DNA of 48,655 bases from an uncultured Spirochaetaceae bacterium (lineage in GTDB: Bacteria; Spirochaetota; Spirochaetia; Sphaerochaetales; Sphaerochaetaceae): contig CALXLB010000092.1 of NCBI GenBank assembly GCA_944389085.1, positions 1-48,655 on the forward strand. The letters are read 5' to 3'. A program made the translations under genes and the position numbers. Positions 1-8,832 of this stretch are shown here, piece after piece. Each line of letters opens with the position of its first letter. Within the stretch, counting starts at the first letter, position 1. The notes beneath the pieces are model-generated. The model had not been told where the DNA came from and ran no database searches. It saw only the letters and a list, made by a program, of their open reading frames with translations.

Positions 1-379
1 TACCTGAGGGGCTAAATTCAATAGATGTTTCATAATATCTGATTGTTACATCAGCATTGCCTTTTCTATCAGGTCTCTCAATGATCATATGACTATATTC
101 ATAAAGAATAACTACATTTGCAGCTGCAGTACTATGTTCTTGTGGAGAGAACCCATTCTTTAATGACTTCTCACGTGCTTTGTTTGATATCATCTTATTG
201 CGGCCAACAGAGCCGTATCTCGCGATTGTACCATCTGAGATGTTCTTTATACTCTCTCCTTGATTTTGCTTCAGATAATACGTAGCTTGTTTATTATTAG
301 CCGCATAAACCGTCTTTACCATTTTACCTAGCATAATTGATTTTGTTGCGAATTTTAAGAGATGAGGAACCAATTTCAT
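1..379 (-). CDS. Hypothetical protein, partial at window edge
   Basis: An open frame of 126 codons runs on the minus strand from an ATG at 379 to the left edge with no stop, so its C-terminus lies outside the window. The visible part is basic near the start (MKLVPHLLKF, then several Lys) and includes the stretch IIERPDRKGNADVTIRYYET. I do not recognise the family. The sequence is more AT-rich than the metabolic genes to its right, and a tRNA gene lies about 125 bp upstream of its start, which is a common setting for acquired DNA. No strong Shine-Dalgarno is seen (only GGCGGC directly before the ATG), so the start is uncertain. The frame is real in the sense that it is long and open; the function is unknown. 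Confidence 0.5.
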   Translation of the reverse strand, partial: MKLVPHLLKFATKSIMLGKMVKTVYAANNKQATYYLKQNQGESIKNISDGTIARYGSVGRNKMISNKAREKSLKNGFSPQEHSTAAANVVILYEYSHMIIERPDRKGNADVTIRYYETSIEFSPSG

Positions 380-472
380 GCCGCCAAATTATCGTTTAGC
401 TATGGTCGTTAGAAACGGTATTCGGCTCAAAACATTTCAGCAAAACATTGCATTTGAGCTCTGGAAATGAAA

Positions 473-497
473 CAACTCCCTGACTTAGAGGGAGTTG
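473..497 (-). terminator. Hairpin terminator after tRNA-Ala
   Basis: A perfect 9-bp stem (CAACTCCCT / AGGGAGTTG) with a 7-nt loop lies just downstream of the minus-strand tRNA and is followed on that strand by TTTCATTTCC. The U-tract is short, but the position directly after the tRNA 3' end supports a rho-independent terminator. Confidence 0.7.
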
Positions 498-503
498 CCT
501 GTG

Positions 504-577
504 TGGAGATGATCGGAATCGAACCGACTACCTATTGAATGCCATTCAATCGCTCTAGCCAAGTGAGCTACATCCCC
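504..577 (-). tRNA. tRNA-Ala (anticodon GGC)
   Basis: The minus strand folds as a complete 74-nt cloverleaf. The 7-bp acceptor stem GGGGATG pairs with CATCTCC (one G-U), the anticodon stem ATTGA/TCAAT carries the loop ATGGCAT with anticodon GGC (complement at 541-543), and the T-arm contains GGTTCGATTCC. The discriminator base is A. The CCA end is not encoded (CAC follows). It decodes GCC/GCU alanine codons. It lies downstream of the PRiA4b-type gene and upstream of a hairpin terminator. Confidence 0.95.
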
Positions 578-622
578 GGAACTGATTGAGAATATAGCAA
601 GAAGAGAGAAGAATTGCAATTG

Positions 623-1207
623 CTAACAGTTGTAATAAGATGCAAGCCTGATCATATCCTGTTTAAGGTTTTCGTTTACCTCTTTTAGTGAAAAATACGA
701 GAAATCGAAATCATCGGTTCCAAGCCAGTCCCTGTATTCTTCATACTCTTCGCCTTCTTTGACAGTGAATGCATATATAATTTCTCCAAGGCCATAGATG
801 CCACCACAATCCTCAATGATTCCATAATTTTTTCCTTTGAGGACTTTGGGCAATGATTCAGCATCTTCATCTGTAACATCAACTATATCTTCTACTGCAC
901 AGTCGATAACCCAGCTGTCGCCATAGTCATATTCCATTGAGAATTTTGTTCCCTTTTCTTTGGAAACAGCTTTTGCAATTGTGATGTCTCTTGGGTTTGC
1001 TGCTTCCTCGTCACAGAAATCATCTCCCTGTATTTTGTATCTGGCTTTTGATGTGTTGATACAGAAGAGATGGCTGCCTTCCATTCTGAACATAGACATG
1101 AGTACATATGCCATCTCTGCTACTGTCATATCCTCTGCAATCTGGAATCTCCTCCAGGTCCTTGGTCTGAAGCCCGCAATCTCTGCAACTATCTGATAAG
1201 CTTTCAT
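623..1207 (-). CDS. PRiA4b ORF-3-like family protein
   Basis: This 194-residue protein belongs by pattern to the plasmid pRiA4b ORF-3-like family. It starts with a segment containing PRTWRRFQIAEDMTVAEM, has the hallmark YDYGDSWVI around residue 95, and the EDCGGIYGLGEI motif around residues 132-143. Members are small cytoplasmic proteins without an established biochemical role, common on plasmids and near accessory DNA. A GAGG ribosome site lies just upstream of the ATG at 1207. It is divergent from the asd gene and transcribed toward tRNA-Ala. Family assignment is fairly sure; function is unknown. Confidence 0.8.
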   Translation of the reverse strand: MKAYQIVAEIAGFRPRTWRRFQIAEDMTVAEMAYVLMSMFRMEGSHLFCINTSKARYKIQGDDFCDEEAANPRDITIAKAVSKEKGTKFSMEYDYGDSWVIDCAVEDIVDVTDEDAESLPKVLKGKNYGIIEDCGGIYGLGEIIYAFTVKEGEEYEEYRDWLGTDDFDFSYFSLKEVNENLKQDMIRLASYYNC

Positions 1208-1249
1208 TCGTATTCCTCAGCAATAATTTTCATAATCTATTATAAAGTA

Positions 1250-1278
1250 TTGCAACAGGGTTCATTCATCTGTATTCT
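1250..1278 (+). promoter_or_regulatory. Candidate sigma-70 promoter for asd
   Basis: TTGCAA (1250-1255) and TATTCT (1273-1278) are separated by exactly 17 nt, about 30 nt upstream of the asd start. The same hexamer pair with the same spacing occurs upstream of the PEP carboxykinase gene, which makes chance less likely. Promoter function is inferred. Confidence 0.4.
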
Positions 1279-1308
1279 GCATAAAAATATTTCTTTAAAG
1301 GCAGGGCA

Positions 1309-2331
1309 ATGATGGATAAGAAAATCAAGGTTGCTGTCATCGGTGCTACCGGAGCAGTAGGACAGGTATTCATGTGGATGCTTTCAGACCACCCGTGGTT
1401 TGAACTCAGCTATGTCACTGCATCAGCGGCTAGAGTCGGACAGAAATATGGCTCTACTGCTCATTGGGTCATGCCTTTCGAAATGCCTGAAGTGATTAAG
1501 GATATCGAAGTGCGTGAGTTCAGTCTGCCTGAGATGAAGAAAGCTGGGGTGCGTATTGTTTTCTCAGCACTTCCTGCAGCTGTCGCAAGAGAAGCTGAAC
1601 CACAGCTCAGGGCAGAGGGGTTCTATGTTTTCTCCAACGCTGCTGCTATGCGTTACGATCAGGATGTTCCAATCCTTATTCCTGAGACAAATCTTGAGCA
1701 GCTTGATCTTATAAGGGAGCAGGGGTATCCGCAGACAGGTTTTGTCGTGACAAATGCCAACTGTGTCACAACCGGTCTTGCCATGGCTCTGGCTCCTCTG
1801 AGAAAGTATGGAATCAAGACTATAACCATCAACAGCTATCAGAGTGTCTCTGGTGCAGGATATCCGGGGCTTTCCTCTTTCGATATCACAGACAACTGTA
1901 TCCCATATATCGGAGGTGAAGAGGAGAAGATTGAAAAGGAAGTGAAGAAGATTCTTTCAATCAATCCTGATGTCTATGCATATACTGTCCGTGTTCCTGT
2001 CATGTTTGGCCATCTTGAGACCGTCTGGCTTGACTTCGAGAAGGATGTCGAGATTGAGGATATCATCAGAGACTGGGCAGAGTTCAAGGAAGTTTCTGAT
2101 CTTCCATCCTCTCCGGAGACAGCTGTTGTCTATTCTCCTGAGCCGACATTCCCGCAGCCTAAGTATGCATTCTGGGGAAATCCGAAGGGTATGGTTGTCT
2201 ACACCGGAAGAATCAAGAAAAAGAATGGCAGAATAGGCTTTGTGCTTCTTGTCAATAATATCGTGAAAGGCGCAGCTGGTGGTTCAATCCAGAATGCGGA
2301 AGCCTTCGTCTCAAGATATGGTGTAAGGTAA
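1309..2331 (+). CDS. asd: Aspartate-semialdehyde dehydrogenase
   Basis: The enzyme reduces aspartyl-4-phosphate to aspartate-4-semialdehyde with NADPH, the branch point to lysine/diaminopimelate, threonine and methionine. The 340-residue protein has the N-terminal nucleotide-binding loop GATGAVG (12-18), the catalytic cysteine in TNANCVTTG (Cys152) and the catalytic histidine in RVPVMFGH (His235). The NANCVTT form is typical of the archaeal/fungal-type ASADH branch found in many anaerobes. Two adjacent ATGs (1309 and 1312) are possible starts. It is a single-gene unit with its own candidate promoter and a strong downstream hairpin. Confidence 0.93.
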   Translation: MMDKKIKVAVIGATGAVGQVFMWMLSDHPWFELSYVTASAARVGQKYGSTAHWVMPFEMPEVIKDIEVREFSLPEMKKAGVRIVFSALPAAVAREAEPQLRAEGFYVFSNAAAMRYDQDVPILIPETNLEQLDLIREQGYPQTGFVVTNANCVTTGLAMALAPLRKYGIKTITINSYQSVSGAGYPGLSSFDITDNCIPYIGGEEEKIEKEVKKILSINPDVYAYTVRVPVMFGHLETVWLDFEKDVEIEDIIRDWAEFKEVSDLPSSPETAVVYSPEPTFPQPKYAFWGNPKGMVVYTGRIKKKNGRIGFVLLVNNIVKGAAGGSIQNAEAFVSRYGVR

Positions 2332-2347
2332 GTTCCATTCTTTAGCT

Positions 2348-2377
2348 ATAGGCAGATGCTGCAGAGTGTCTGCCTAT
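2348..2377 (+). terminator. Rho-independent terminator after asd
   Basis: A 9-bp perfect stem (ATAGGCAGA / TCTGCCTAT) with a 12-nt loop begins 17 nt after the asd stop and is followed by TATTATTTGCTTT. Confidence 0.75.
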
Positions 2378-2441
2378 TATTATTTGCTTTATGCAAAATA
2401 GCATGAGATAATATTTCAACATTAACTATTAGGAAGGTTGT

Positions 2442-4685
2442 ATGAGAAAGATTATTACTGCTTTGTTTTGCCTCCTGGCCTTTTCAATGCCGCTTCTTGC
2501 TGCCCCTGAATTGACAAAAGCAGAGCTTGCCGATGAGCTTGTCTCTATTTTCGGTCTTGAGGATGAGAGCATCCTCTATTTCAGTGATAATGGGGATATC
2601 CAGAATACTGAATCTGTTGCGAAGGCTGTAAGAGCTGGATTGATGGGAGCAGATGAAGATGGTGCTTTCAATCCAGATAGAGCTGTAACAGAAGAAGAGC
2701 TGGCAGCCCTTTTCTCAAAATATGGTGTCAGTGATTTCTCTGAACTGGATGGGAAGATAGTTCCTGGTAATACCGAGAGTTATACTGATACAGTTTTCTC
2801 TGGCCATGTTTATGGTGGTAATATTGTCATTTATGAGAGTGCAGGAGATGTTGAAATCAATGACTCTGTAATTCTCGGCAATGTATATTCATATGGTGAC
2901 AGATCCATCGATTTCTCTTCCAGCGCGCGTGTGCTTGAGACAAAAGGCAAGGTTGATCTTGTTTTAGGAGCTGGCACAGAGCTTGAATATCTCTTCGTGT
3001 GGGGCAATGATTCTTCAATTGTCCTTGACGGGGCAGATATCGGAACAATTGCTGTGTATGGACGCAATGTTTCAATTGAGGGAGATGGTGCTGTTGATCG
3101 TATAAGAGCCAATGGAAATGGACTTGTTTCCTCCATCGTTCCTGAGACCATCACTGTTGGTGATATTGTGACTGAAGATGGACTCCCTGTGTTTGCCGGT
3201 GAGATTGTGGACTCATCTCTTTCTGGCCCAGCTGAGAGCCCTGATAAAGAGCTTATCATTGAGACAGGCAAGCAGATTCCTGAGGTGAAGGAAATCCCTT
3301 ATGATGATGGCGTTACATTCCATGATGGACCGATCGAGCTTTCGCATCCATTCTCCAGCATGTACTGTTCAACGGGTCATGTTGATATCTCTGAATATGG
3401 ATATATCGAGAAGGAATTCTTCATTTATGGAAATGCAAATGTCTATAACCTTTATCCAAATGATGTCCCTTATGTTGTCTCCAGTGATAATCCATATTGC
3501 ACACGTCTTCTGGTGAGATATCCTGATCCAGCAAAGAAGGAATTCTCTGGAAATGTTGTCTTCGATATCCTTAATGCTTCGAGTGCTATCGATCTCGAGG
3601 ACTTCTGGAGAAGAGGCTGGGATTATATCATGGAGTCCGGTGATGCATATGTCGGAATCACAAGCCAGAGTGGAGCAGCAGCTGCACTTCGTGTATTTGA
3701 TCCTGAGCGTTATGCTGATATCTACTGGACTGCTGATGGAGTTGAAGAAGACAGCCTGTTCTTTGATATGCTCACTCAGATGGGACATCTCCTGAGAGAA
3801 GAGCCTGAGCTTATCTTCCCTGATTCTTTTGATATCAGGAACATCATTCTTACCGGTCAGTCATGGTCTGGTGATTATATCAACACATACCTGAGCGTGT
3901 TCTACGATTATTTCAATGCAGAGGGTTCAGTCTTTGATGCTTATCTGGCTATAGTGAATCCGGCAGAGACGTTCATCGCAACTGGTGTTGCAGGTCCTGT
4001 CAGATCATACATCACCACTGATGAACCTTATATCTCAATCATGAGCCAGGGTGAGCACTACTTCGGAAGCTATGGTTCCTGGTATCTGGATTTTGAATAT
4101 ACACGTATGCCTGATACAGAGACCACAAGATTCTACGAGGTTGCAGGTGCTGGACACTCCGATCCAACTTCTCCGATCATCCCTAACAGCAGTGAGATCG
4201 AGAAGGGAAATGGCGCTGGACGTCCTCCGAAGGAGTATAATTATCCTGAGCAGCCAAGTGATCTTCAGCTTGATGAGATTATCCGCGGTGCTATGGACAA
4301 CCTCAAGATCTGGCTTGATGAAGGAATTCCTGCTCCTGCTGCAGACTCCCGCTGGCTTGAATACAGGACAGTCGTAGATCCGTTTGTCGGTGCAATGCCT
4401 GAATGTGTGTTCGATGAGAACGGAAACGCCATTGGTGGTATCAGAATGCCGCAGATGGAAGCCCCTCTGGCAACTTACAAGCCTTTCAGAAATGATTCCT
4501 CAACAACTGATGGTAGCATGATTCCATTCTCAGCCGAGAAGATCAATGAACTCTATCCAGCTGGATATGAGGAGTATAAAGCAGCATTCAACAAGGCTGC
4601 GCTCAGACTGTACGAAGACAGATTCATCACGCTTGATGATTACAATGCACTTGTCGCTGATACAAGCGGAAAGAGTGTTTTCTGA
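2442..4685 (+). CDS. Exported alpha/beta hydrolase-domain protein with SLH-like and beta-helix-like N-terminus
   Basis: This 747-residue protein starts with a clear Sec signal peptide (MRKIITALFCLLAFSMPLLA, cleavage near residue 21). Residues ~24-97 resemble an S-layer-homology repeat. Residues ~110-240 are a Ser/Gly/Asp/Val-rich run of short strands like a right-handed beta-helix. From ~290 on it looks like the large secreted alpha/beta hydrolase-domain family (Abhydrolase_10 type), with nucleophile Ser474 in GQSWSG and a likely catalytic His572 in GAGHSDP. The substrate is unknown; an exported esterase is plausible. It is monocistronic, with an AGGAAGG site upstream of the ATG. The module boundaries are my reading by eye. 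Confidence 0.7.
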   Translation: MRKIITALFCLLAFSMPLLAAPELTKAELADELVSIFGLEDESILYFSDNGDIQNTESVAKAVRAGLMGADEDGAFNPDRAVTEEELAALFSKYGVSDFSELDGKIVPGNTESYTDTVFSGHVYGGNIVIYESAGDVEINDSVILGNVYSYGDRSIDFSSSARVLETKGKVDLVLGAGTELEYLFVWGNDSSIVLDGADIGTIAVYGRNVSIEGDGAVDRIRANGNGLVSSIVPETITVGDIVTEDGLPVFAGEIVDSSLSGPAESPDKELIIETGKQIPEVKEIPYDDGVTFHDGPIELSHPFSSMYCSTGHVDISEYGYIEKEFFIYGNANVYNLYPNDVPYVVSSDNPYCTRLLVRYPDPAKKEFSGNVVFDILNASSAIDLEDFWRRGWDYIMESGDAYVGITSQSGAAAALRVFDPERYADIYWTADGVEEDSLFFDMLTQMGHLLREEPELIFPDSFDIRNIILTGQSWSGDYINTYLSVFYDYFNAEGSVFDAYLAIVNPAETFIATGVAGPVRSYITTDEPYISIMSQGEHYFGSYGSWYLDFEYTRMPDTETTRFYEVAGAGHSDPTSPIIPNSSEIEKGNGAGRPPKEYNYPEQPSDLQLDEIIRGAMDNLKIWLDEGIPAPAADSRWLEYRTVVDPFVGAMPECVFDENGNAIGGIRMPQMEAPLATYKPFRNDSSTTDGSMIPFSAEKINELYPAGYEEYKAAFNKAALRLYEDRFITLDDYNALVADTSGKSVF

Positions 4686-4699
4686 GAGTTCGTCTTATT

Positions 4700-4721
4700 C
4701 CCTGTGGGTTATCTCACAGGG
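4700..4721. terminator. Shared convergent terminator hairpin
   Basis: A 7-bp stem CCCTGTG / CACAGGG with an 8-nt loop sits between the hydrolase gene and the convergent U32 gene and covers the latter's stop codon. AT-rich sequence follows on both strands (ATTTATTGA on plus, AATAAGACG on minus), so it may act in both directions. Confidence 0.5.
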
Positions 4722-6786
4722 ATTTATTGACTGTGAATGTCTTCCTTGCTCTTTCCTCTTCTTTCACAATCGTATTGCAGTTGTCTGCATAGATTATATA
4801 TTTCCTGCCATTCTGTTCTGCATGGAACGTATTATGCTTTGTACAATCCTTGCAGGAGAGTCTTAGTCCATCATGGCGATAGCAGGTCCGTGATATAAAT
4901 AGAGGTGGGCGGTAATCGGAGACAGGCGTGGGCTTGAATGGCCATGGCCTTTCATATTCATCTCTCTCAAGCCAGAGGTAACCTCCTGCAAGTGAAGGTA
5001 CAAGATTCTTCAGCAGATTGGCTGTTTCCCTGTTTGAGAGATAGAGATATATGTCAGCGAAATAAGTATATTCAGGATGTTTCCAGCAGAATAGAAGATC
5101 CCCGATATTATTCAGTCCTATGACAGGATTTTCAGCCATCGCTGCTTTTTTCTCCATTTCGCTGAATACTGCCTCTTCGTTGTATCTCACAGCAGGGAAT
5201 GAGAAGTATGTTTTCCCATCAATTTCTTTCCCGTCCATATTCCATGGAGTACGGCTTGCGTCCAGAAGTTTCCTTGCTGGTAGGATAAAAGATTCAGCTG
5301 CTTCAGATATTTTTGTTCTATATTCCCTTTGATCCTCTGCTTTTTGTGCCAGATGTGCAAGGAAATCACGTCGTATGCTTTTCAGAGTCGAAGGATTTAT
5401 ATAGAAGGAATCCATCCCTGTCCTGTTGATTATCTCAATCGGAGAGAGCTGCACATAGCTTTCACCTGATTGCGAGAATATTGTGGTCAGTGCATTCACT
5501 GCGCTGTTCTCTGATGCTTCGATTGTGGCTTCATGCTTTTCTTTGAGCAGCTCTGTCTCTATTGTCAGGCAGCCCTGCCCGATTGTGATGGAAGCCGGGA
5601 AGCTTTTTTTCATCAGAGGAAGCGATGCTGATATCGCTTTCATGTTCAGAGAACTGTCTGAAATCATGAAAAGAGGGGAGAGCTTTGGAATCCTCTCATC
5701 ATCCGGGAGCATGAGGATTGCTCTGTCTCCCAGGGCTTCTGTGATTCTTGCCGGAAATCTGTATGGTGTTTCCAGTCCGTTATCGCCGATGAGTATCATC
5801 AATCCGTCATGCTGTTTCAGCTTACGTTCTGTCTCCACAAGAAGTTTTCGGCCTCTCTGGTCGAGTACTCTGCCGATTTTCTCACCTCTGTGTCCGGGGA
5901 AAGGTCCAGTAGTCATTTCCCTGTGGCCTGGATTAAGAGGAATCAGGTATCCCGGTCCGCATTTTCTCTGGAAGGATACGACAACAGCGTGTTTATATGG
6001 TCTTTCATCTTTACCATCGATGATAGCTCTGTAGTAACGTGTAACAGCATCGACATATTCAGGGCCTTTCAGCCTTCCTTCGACTTTAAGACTGTCGATA
6101 CCTATGTCCATCAGATCTCTGACAAGCTGTCCTGCATCGAGGTCCTCCAGAGAGAAGGGATAACAGCGTTCGCCGGTCTCCTTGCTGTTGAACCATGAGC
6201 GGCAGATCTGTGCACAGCTTCCCTCGTTTGCAGAACGTCCGGTAATCAGATGAGAAGCCATGCATAAGCCAGAGAAACCATAACAGAGTGCTCCATGGAT
6301 GAAAACCTTCAGTTCCACGTCAGGGCAGGCTTTTCTTATTGCTCCGATTTCCTGAAGATTGAGTTCCCGTGAGAGTACTACGCGCTCGAATCCTATCTTC
6401 TGCAGAGCTTTGACACCTGATACTGTATGTACAGCCAGCTGGGTTGAGCCGTGCAGAGGCAGAGCAGGAAAATCCTTCCTTGCAATTGCTGCAACGCCAA
6501 GATCCTGGACAATAAGTCCGTCACATCCATAGCGGTCAATTGTCTTAAGCACCTGATAAAGCTCAGGAAGAGTCTTGTCATCTATGAGTGTGTTGACCGT
6601 TATATAGATTTTCCTGTTATTCTCAAGAGAATAGCGGCGGATTCTTGAAAGATCTTCTGCAGAGAAGTTCCCGGCGCCTTTTCTGGCAGAGAATTCTTTC
6701 ATGCCGAAATATACGGCATCGGCACCGGCACGAAATGCGGCAATAGCTTCTTTTATCGTTCCAGCAGGCAGTGCAAGCTCAATCAT
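4714..6786 (-). CDS. U32 family protein (RlhA/YdcP-like)
   Basis: The 690-residue protein belongs to the U32 'collagenase-like peptidase' family. It opens with IELALPAGTIKEAIAAFRAGADAVYFGM, with a TIM-barrel-like N-terminal half, and has the family signature region VFIHGALCYGFSGLCMASHL followed by Cys-rich GSCAQICRSW. The length and two-part build match E. coli RlhA, a U32 protein needed for hydroxylation of 23S rRNA C2501; other U32 proteins act in prephenate-dependent or ubiquinone hydroxylations. An RNA- or cofactor-hydroxylation role is therefore more likely than collagen cleavage. The extra C-terminal part contains further cysteines (CYRHDGLRLSCKDCTKH). It is monocistronic and cytoplasmic. 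Confidence 0.82.
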   Translation of the reverse strand: MIELALPAGTIKEAIAAFRAGADAVYFGMKEFSARKGAGNFSAEDLSRIRRYSLENNRKIYITVNTLIDDKTLPELYQVLKTIDRYGCDGLIVQDLGVAAIARKDFPALPLHGSTQLAVHTVSGVKALQKIGFERVVLSRELNLQEIGAIRKACPDVELKVFIHGALCYGFSGLCMASHLITGRSANEGSCAQICRSWFNSKETGERCYPFSLEDLDAGQLVRDLMDIGIDSLKVEGRLKGPEYVDAVTRYYRAIIDGKDERPYKHAVVVSFQRKCGPGYLIPLNPGHREMTTGPFPGHRGEKIGRVLDQRGRKLLVETERKLKQHDGLMILIGDNGLETPYRFPARITEALGDRAILMLPDDERIPKLSPLFMISDSSLNMKAISASLPLMKKSFPASITIGQGCLTIETELLKEKHEATIEASENSAVNALTTIFSQSGESYVQLSPIEIINRTGMDSFYINPSTLKSIRRDFLAHLAQKAEDQREYRTKISEAAESFILPARKLLDASRTPWNMDGKEIDGKTYFSFPAVRYNEEAVFSEMEKKAAMAENPVIGLNNIGDLLFCWKHPEYTYFADIYLYLSNRETANLLKNLVPSLAGGYLWLERDEYERPWPFKPTPVSDYRPPLFISRTCYRHDGLRLSCKDCTKHNTFHAEQNGRKYIIYADNCNTIVKEEERARKTFTVNKSL

Positions 6787-6852
6787 ACCCCGATTCTAGC
6801 AGAAAAAGCATGTAATTGCAGAGTGTGGAAAAGGTAGAAAGGAAATGCTTGC

Positions 6853-6881
6853 TTGCAAAATACCCTGATAGTAATTATTCT
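6853..6881 (+). promoter_or_regulatory. Candidate sigma-70 promoter for PEP carboxykinase
   Basis: TTGCAA (6853-6858), a 17-nt spacer and TATTCT (6876-6881) lie 58 nt before the chosen start. Hexamers and spacing are identical to those found before asd. Inferred from sequence only. Confidence 0.4.
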
Positions 6882-6939
6882 TTCAGATAGCATATAACTG
6901 CCTTACCGCAGATTATGAAATATGGATAAGGAGAAACCT

Positions 6940-8769
6940 ATGACAGTAAATGATCTCAAGCATTCCAAGCTTGTCCAGTGGGTCAATGAGGTTGCAGCTC
7001 TGACAACACCTGACAACATTGTTGTCTGCGATGGCTCTCAGGAGCAGTATGACCAGCTCATTGAGCTTCAGGTGGAGCAGAAGCTTTGTATTCGTCTCAA
7101 CCCAGAGAAGAAGCCAGGCTGTGTGCTTTTCCATTCGGATCCTTCCGATGTTGCACGTGTAGCGAAGAGAACCTTCATCGCTGCTGAGAAGGAAGAGGAC
7201 GCTGGTCCGACAAATAACTGGATCGATCCTAAGGAACTGAAGAAGACAATGACAGATCTCTATCGCGGATGTATGAAGGGAAGGACCATGTATGTCATTC
7301 CTTTCTCCATGGGGCCGCTCGGATCTCCAATGTCAAAGCTCGGTGTTGAGCTTACAGATAGCGCATACGTTGTCTGCAACATGATGATTATGACAAGAGT
7401 CGGTTCCAAGGTTCTTGAAGAGCTTGGTACAGACGGATATTTCGTGCCTTGTCTTCACTCTGTAGGCAAACCGCTCCAGGCTGGTGAATCTGACAACGGT
7501 CAGTGGCCATGTGCACCAATGGAGCATAAGTATATCTCCCAGTTCCCAGAGACAAGAGAAATCTGGTCCTATGGTTCAGGCTATGGTGGAAACGCTCTTC
7601 TCGGAAAGAAGTGCTTCGCTCTCCGCATTGCTTCTGTCCTCGCTCGTGACGAAGGCTGGCTTGCTGAGCACATGCTCATCCTCAAGATAACAAATCCTGA
7701 AGGAAAGGTACGCTACATCACTGGTGCATTCCCATCAGCATGTGGTAAGACAAACCTCGCTATGCTCATTCCTACTATCCCTGGCTGGAAGGTAGAGACA
7801 ATCGGTGACGATATTGCATGGATGAAGCCTGGCAAGGATGGCAGACTTTATGCTATCAACCCAGAAGCAGGATTCTTCGGAGTTGCTCCTGGAACATCTG
7901 CTAAGTCCAACTACAATGCACTCATGGCAGCAAGCAAGAACACTATCTTCACAAACGTTGCTCTTACAGAGGACAAGGATGTATGGTGGGAAGGCATTGG
8001 CTATGATGCTCCTGGTACACTTATCGATTGGCATGGAAATGAGTGGGTACAGAATAAGGCTGACAAGTCCCAGACACCTGCAGCACACCCGAATTCAATA
8101 TTCACAGCACCTGCTGCACAGTGCCCATGCATTGCACCAGAGTGGGAGGATCCTGCTGGAGTACCTATCTCAGCTATCCTCTTCGGTGGAAGAAGACCTT
8201 CAACAATTCCTCTTGTACACATGGCACGCAACTGGAATCATGGTGTATTCCTTGGTTCAATTGTCGGTTCTGAGGTTACAGCAGCAACACTTGATGTCAA
8301 GGCTGGTACAATCAGAAGAGACCCATTCGCTATGCTTCCATTCTGTGGTTACAACATGGGTGACTACTTCCAGCACTGGATTGATGTTGGCGCAGCTGCT
8401 CCTTCTCAGGATGTTCTTCCTAAGATCTTCTACGTCAACTGGTTCCGCAAGGATGCTGAAGGTCACTTCATCTGGCCGGGCTATGGTGACAACAGCCGCG
8501 TCCTGAAGTGGATTTTCGAATGCTGCGATGGAAATGCAAAGACAGTGGATACTCCGATTGGAATCATGCCTACAGTCGATGCTATCGATCGCCCTGAGGG
8601 AGTTTCTGAGGCAGATATGGCAGAGCTTCTCAAGGTTGATACAGAAGGCTGGCTCAGAGAGGTTGAGGACATCAGGACAAATCATTATCCGAAGTTCGGC
8701 AAGCATCTCCCGAAGGAGCTTTCCGATATGCTCGATACACTCGAGAAGAACCTCAAAGCTTCAAAGTAA
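6940..8769 (+). CDS. pckG: Phosphoenolpyruvate carboxykinase (GTP)
   Basis: It interconverts oxaloacetate + GTP and phosphoenolpyruvate + CO2 + GDP. The 609-residue protein has the GTP-class hallmarks: the P-loop with the reactive cysteine, [12 protein letters not shown] (Cys268), the metal/nucleotide motif GDDIAWMK, and the C-terminal region of GTP-type enzymes. I chose the ATG at 6940 because AAGGAG (6928-6933) lies 6 nt before it; the upstream in-frame ATG at 6922 overlaps that ribosome site. In fermentative anaerobes this enzyme often runs toward oxaloacetate and conserves GTP. The oadGAB operon 9 kb away decarboxylates oxaloacetate, so the two probably form one C3/C4 node. Confidence 0.95.
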   Translation: MTVNDLKHSKLVQWVNEVAALTTPDNIVVCDGSQEQYDQLIELQVEQKLCIRLNPEKKPGCVLFHSDPSDVARVAKRTFIAAEKEEDAGPTNNWIDPKELKKTMTDLYRGCMKGRTMYVIPFSMGPLGSPMSKLGVELTDSAYVVCNMMIMTRVGSKVLEELGTDGYFVPCLHSVGKPLQAGESDNGQWPCAPMEHKYISQFPETREIWSYGSGYGGNALLGKKCFALRIASVLARDEGWLAEHMLILKITNPEGKVRYITGAFPSACGKTNLAMLIPTIPGWKVETIGDDIAWMKPGKDGRLYAINPEAGFFGVAPGTSAKSNYNALMAASKNTIFTNVALTEDKDVWWEGIGYDAPGTLIDWHGNEWVQNKADKSQTPAAHPNSIFTAPAAQCPCIAPEWEDPAGVPISAILFGGRRPSTIPLVHMARNWNHGVFLGSIVGSEVTAATLDVKAGTIRRDPFAMLPFCGYNMGDYFQHWIDVGAAAPSQDVLPKIFYVNWFRKDAEGHFIWPGYGDNSRVLKWIFECCDGNAKTVDTPIGIMPTVDAIDRPEGVSEADMAELLKVDTEGWLREVEDIRTNHYPKFGKHLPKELSDMLDTLEKNLKASK

Positions 8770-8788
8770 GACAAGAGATTCACACTTG

Positions 8789-8814
8789 CATGGCCCTGGG
8801 TTTCCAGGGCTATG
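8789..8814 (+). terminator. Hairpin after pckG
   Basis: An 11-bp stem (CATGGCCCTGG / CCAGGGCTATG, one G-T) with a GTTT loop lies 19 nt after the pckG stop. The following sequence (TTCGTC) is only weakly U-rich, so it may be a terminator or an mRNA-stabilising hairpin. Confidence 0.55.
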
Positions 8815-8832
8815 TTCGTCTAAAGAGGGCAT

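Noticed and set aside
425-459. Inverted repeat GCTCAAA...TTTGAGC left of tRNA-Ala
   Set aside because: Seven bp with a 21-nt loop in AT-rich DNA; no neighbouring signal makes it more than chance.
2831-3271. 146-codon open frame opposite the exported hydrolase gene
   Set aside because: Low-complexity Ser/Pro/Thr-rich antisense of a well-supported gene; no ribosome site or family.
5483-6034. 183-codon open frame opposite the U32 gene
   Set aside because: Lies fully inside a gene with strong family motifs; a composition shadow.
7838-8506. 222-codon frame within pckG in another frame
   Set aside because: Same-strand frame shadow of PEP carboxykinase, without a ribosome site.
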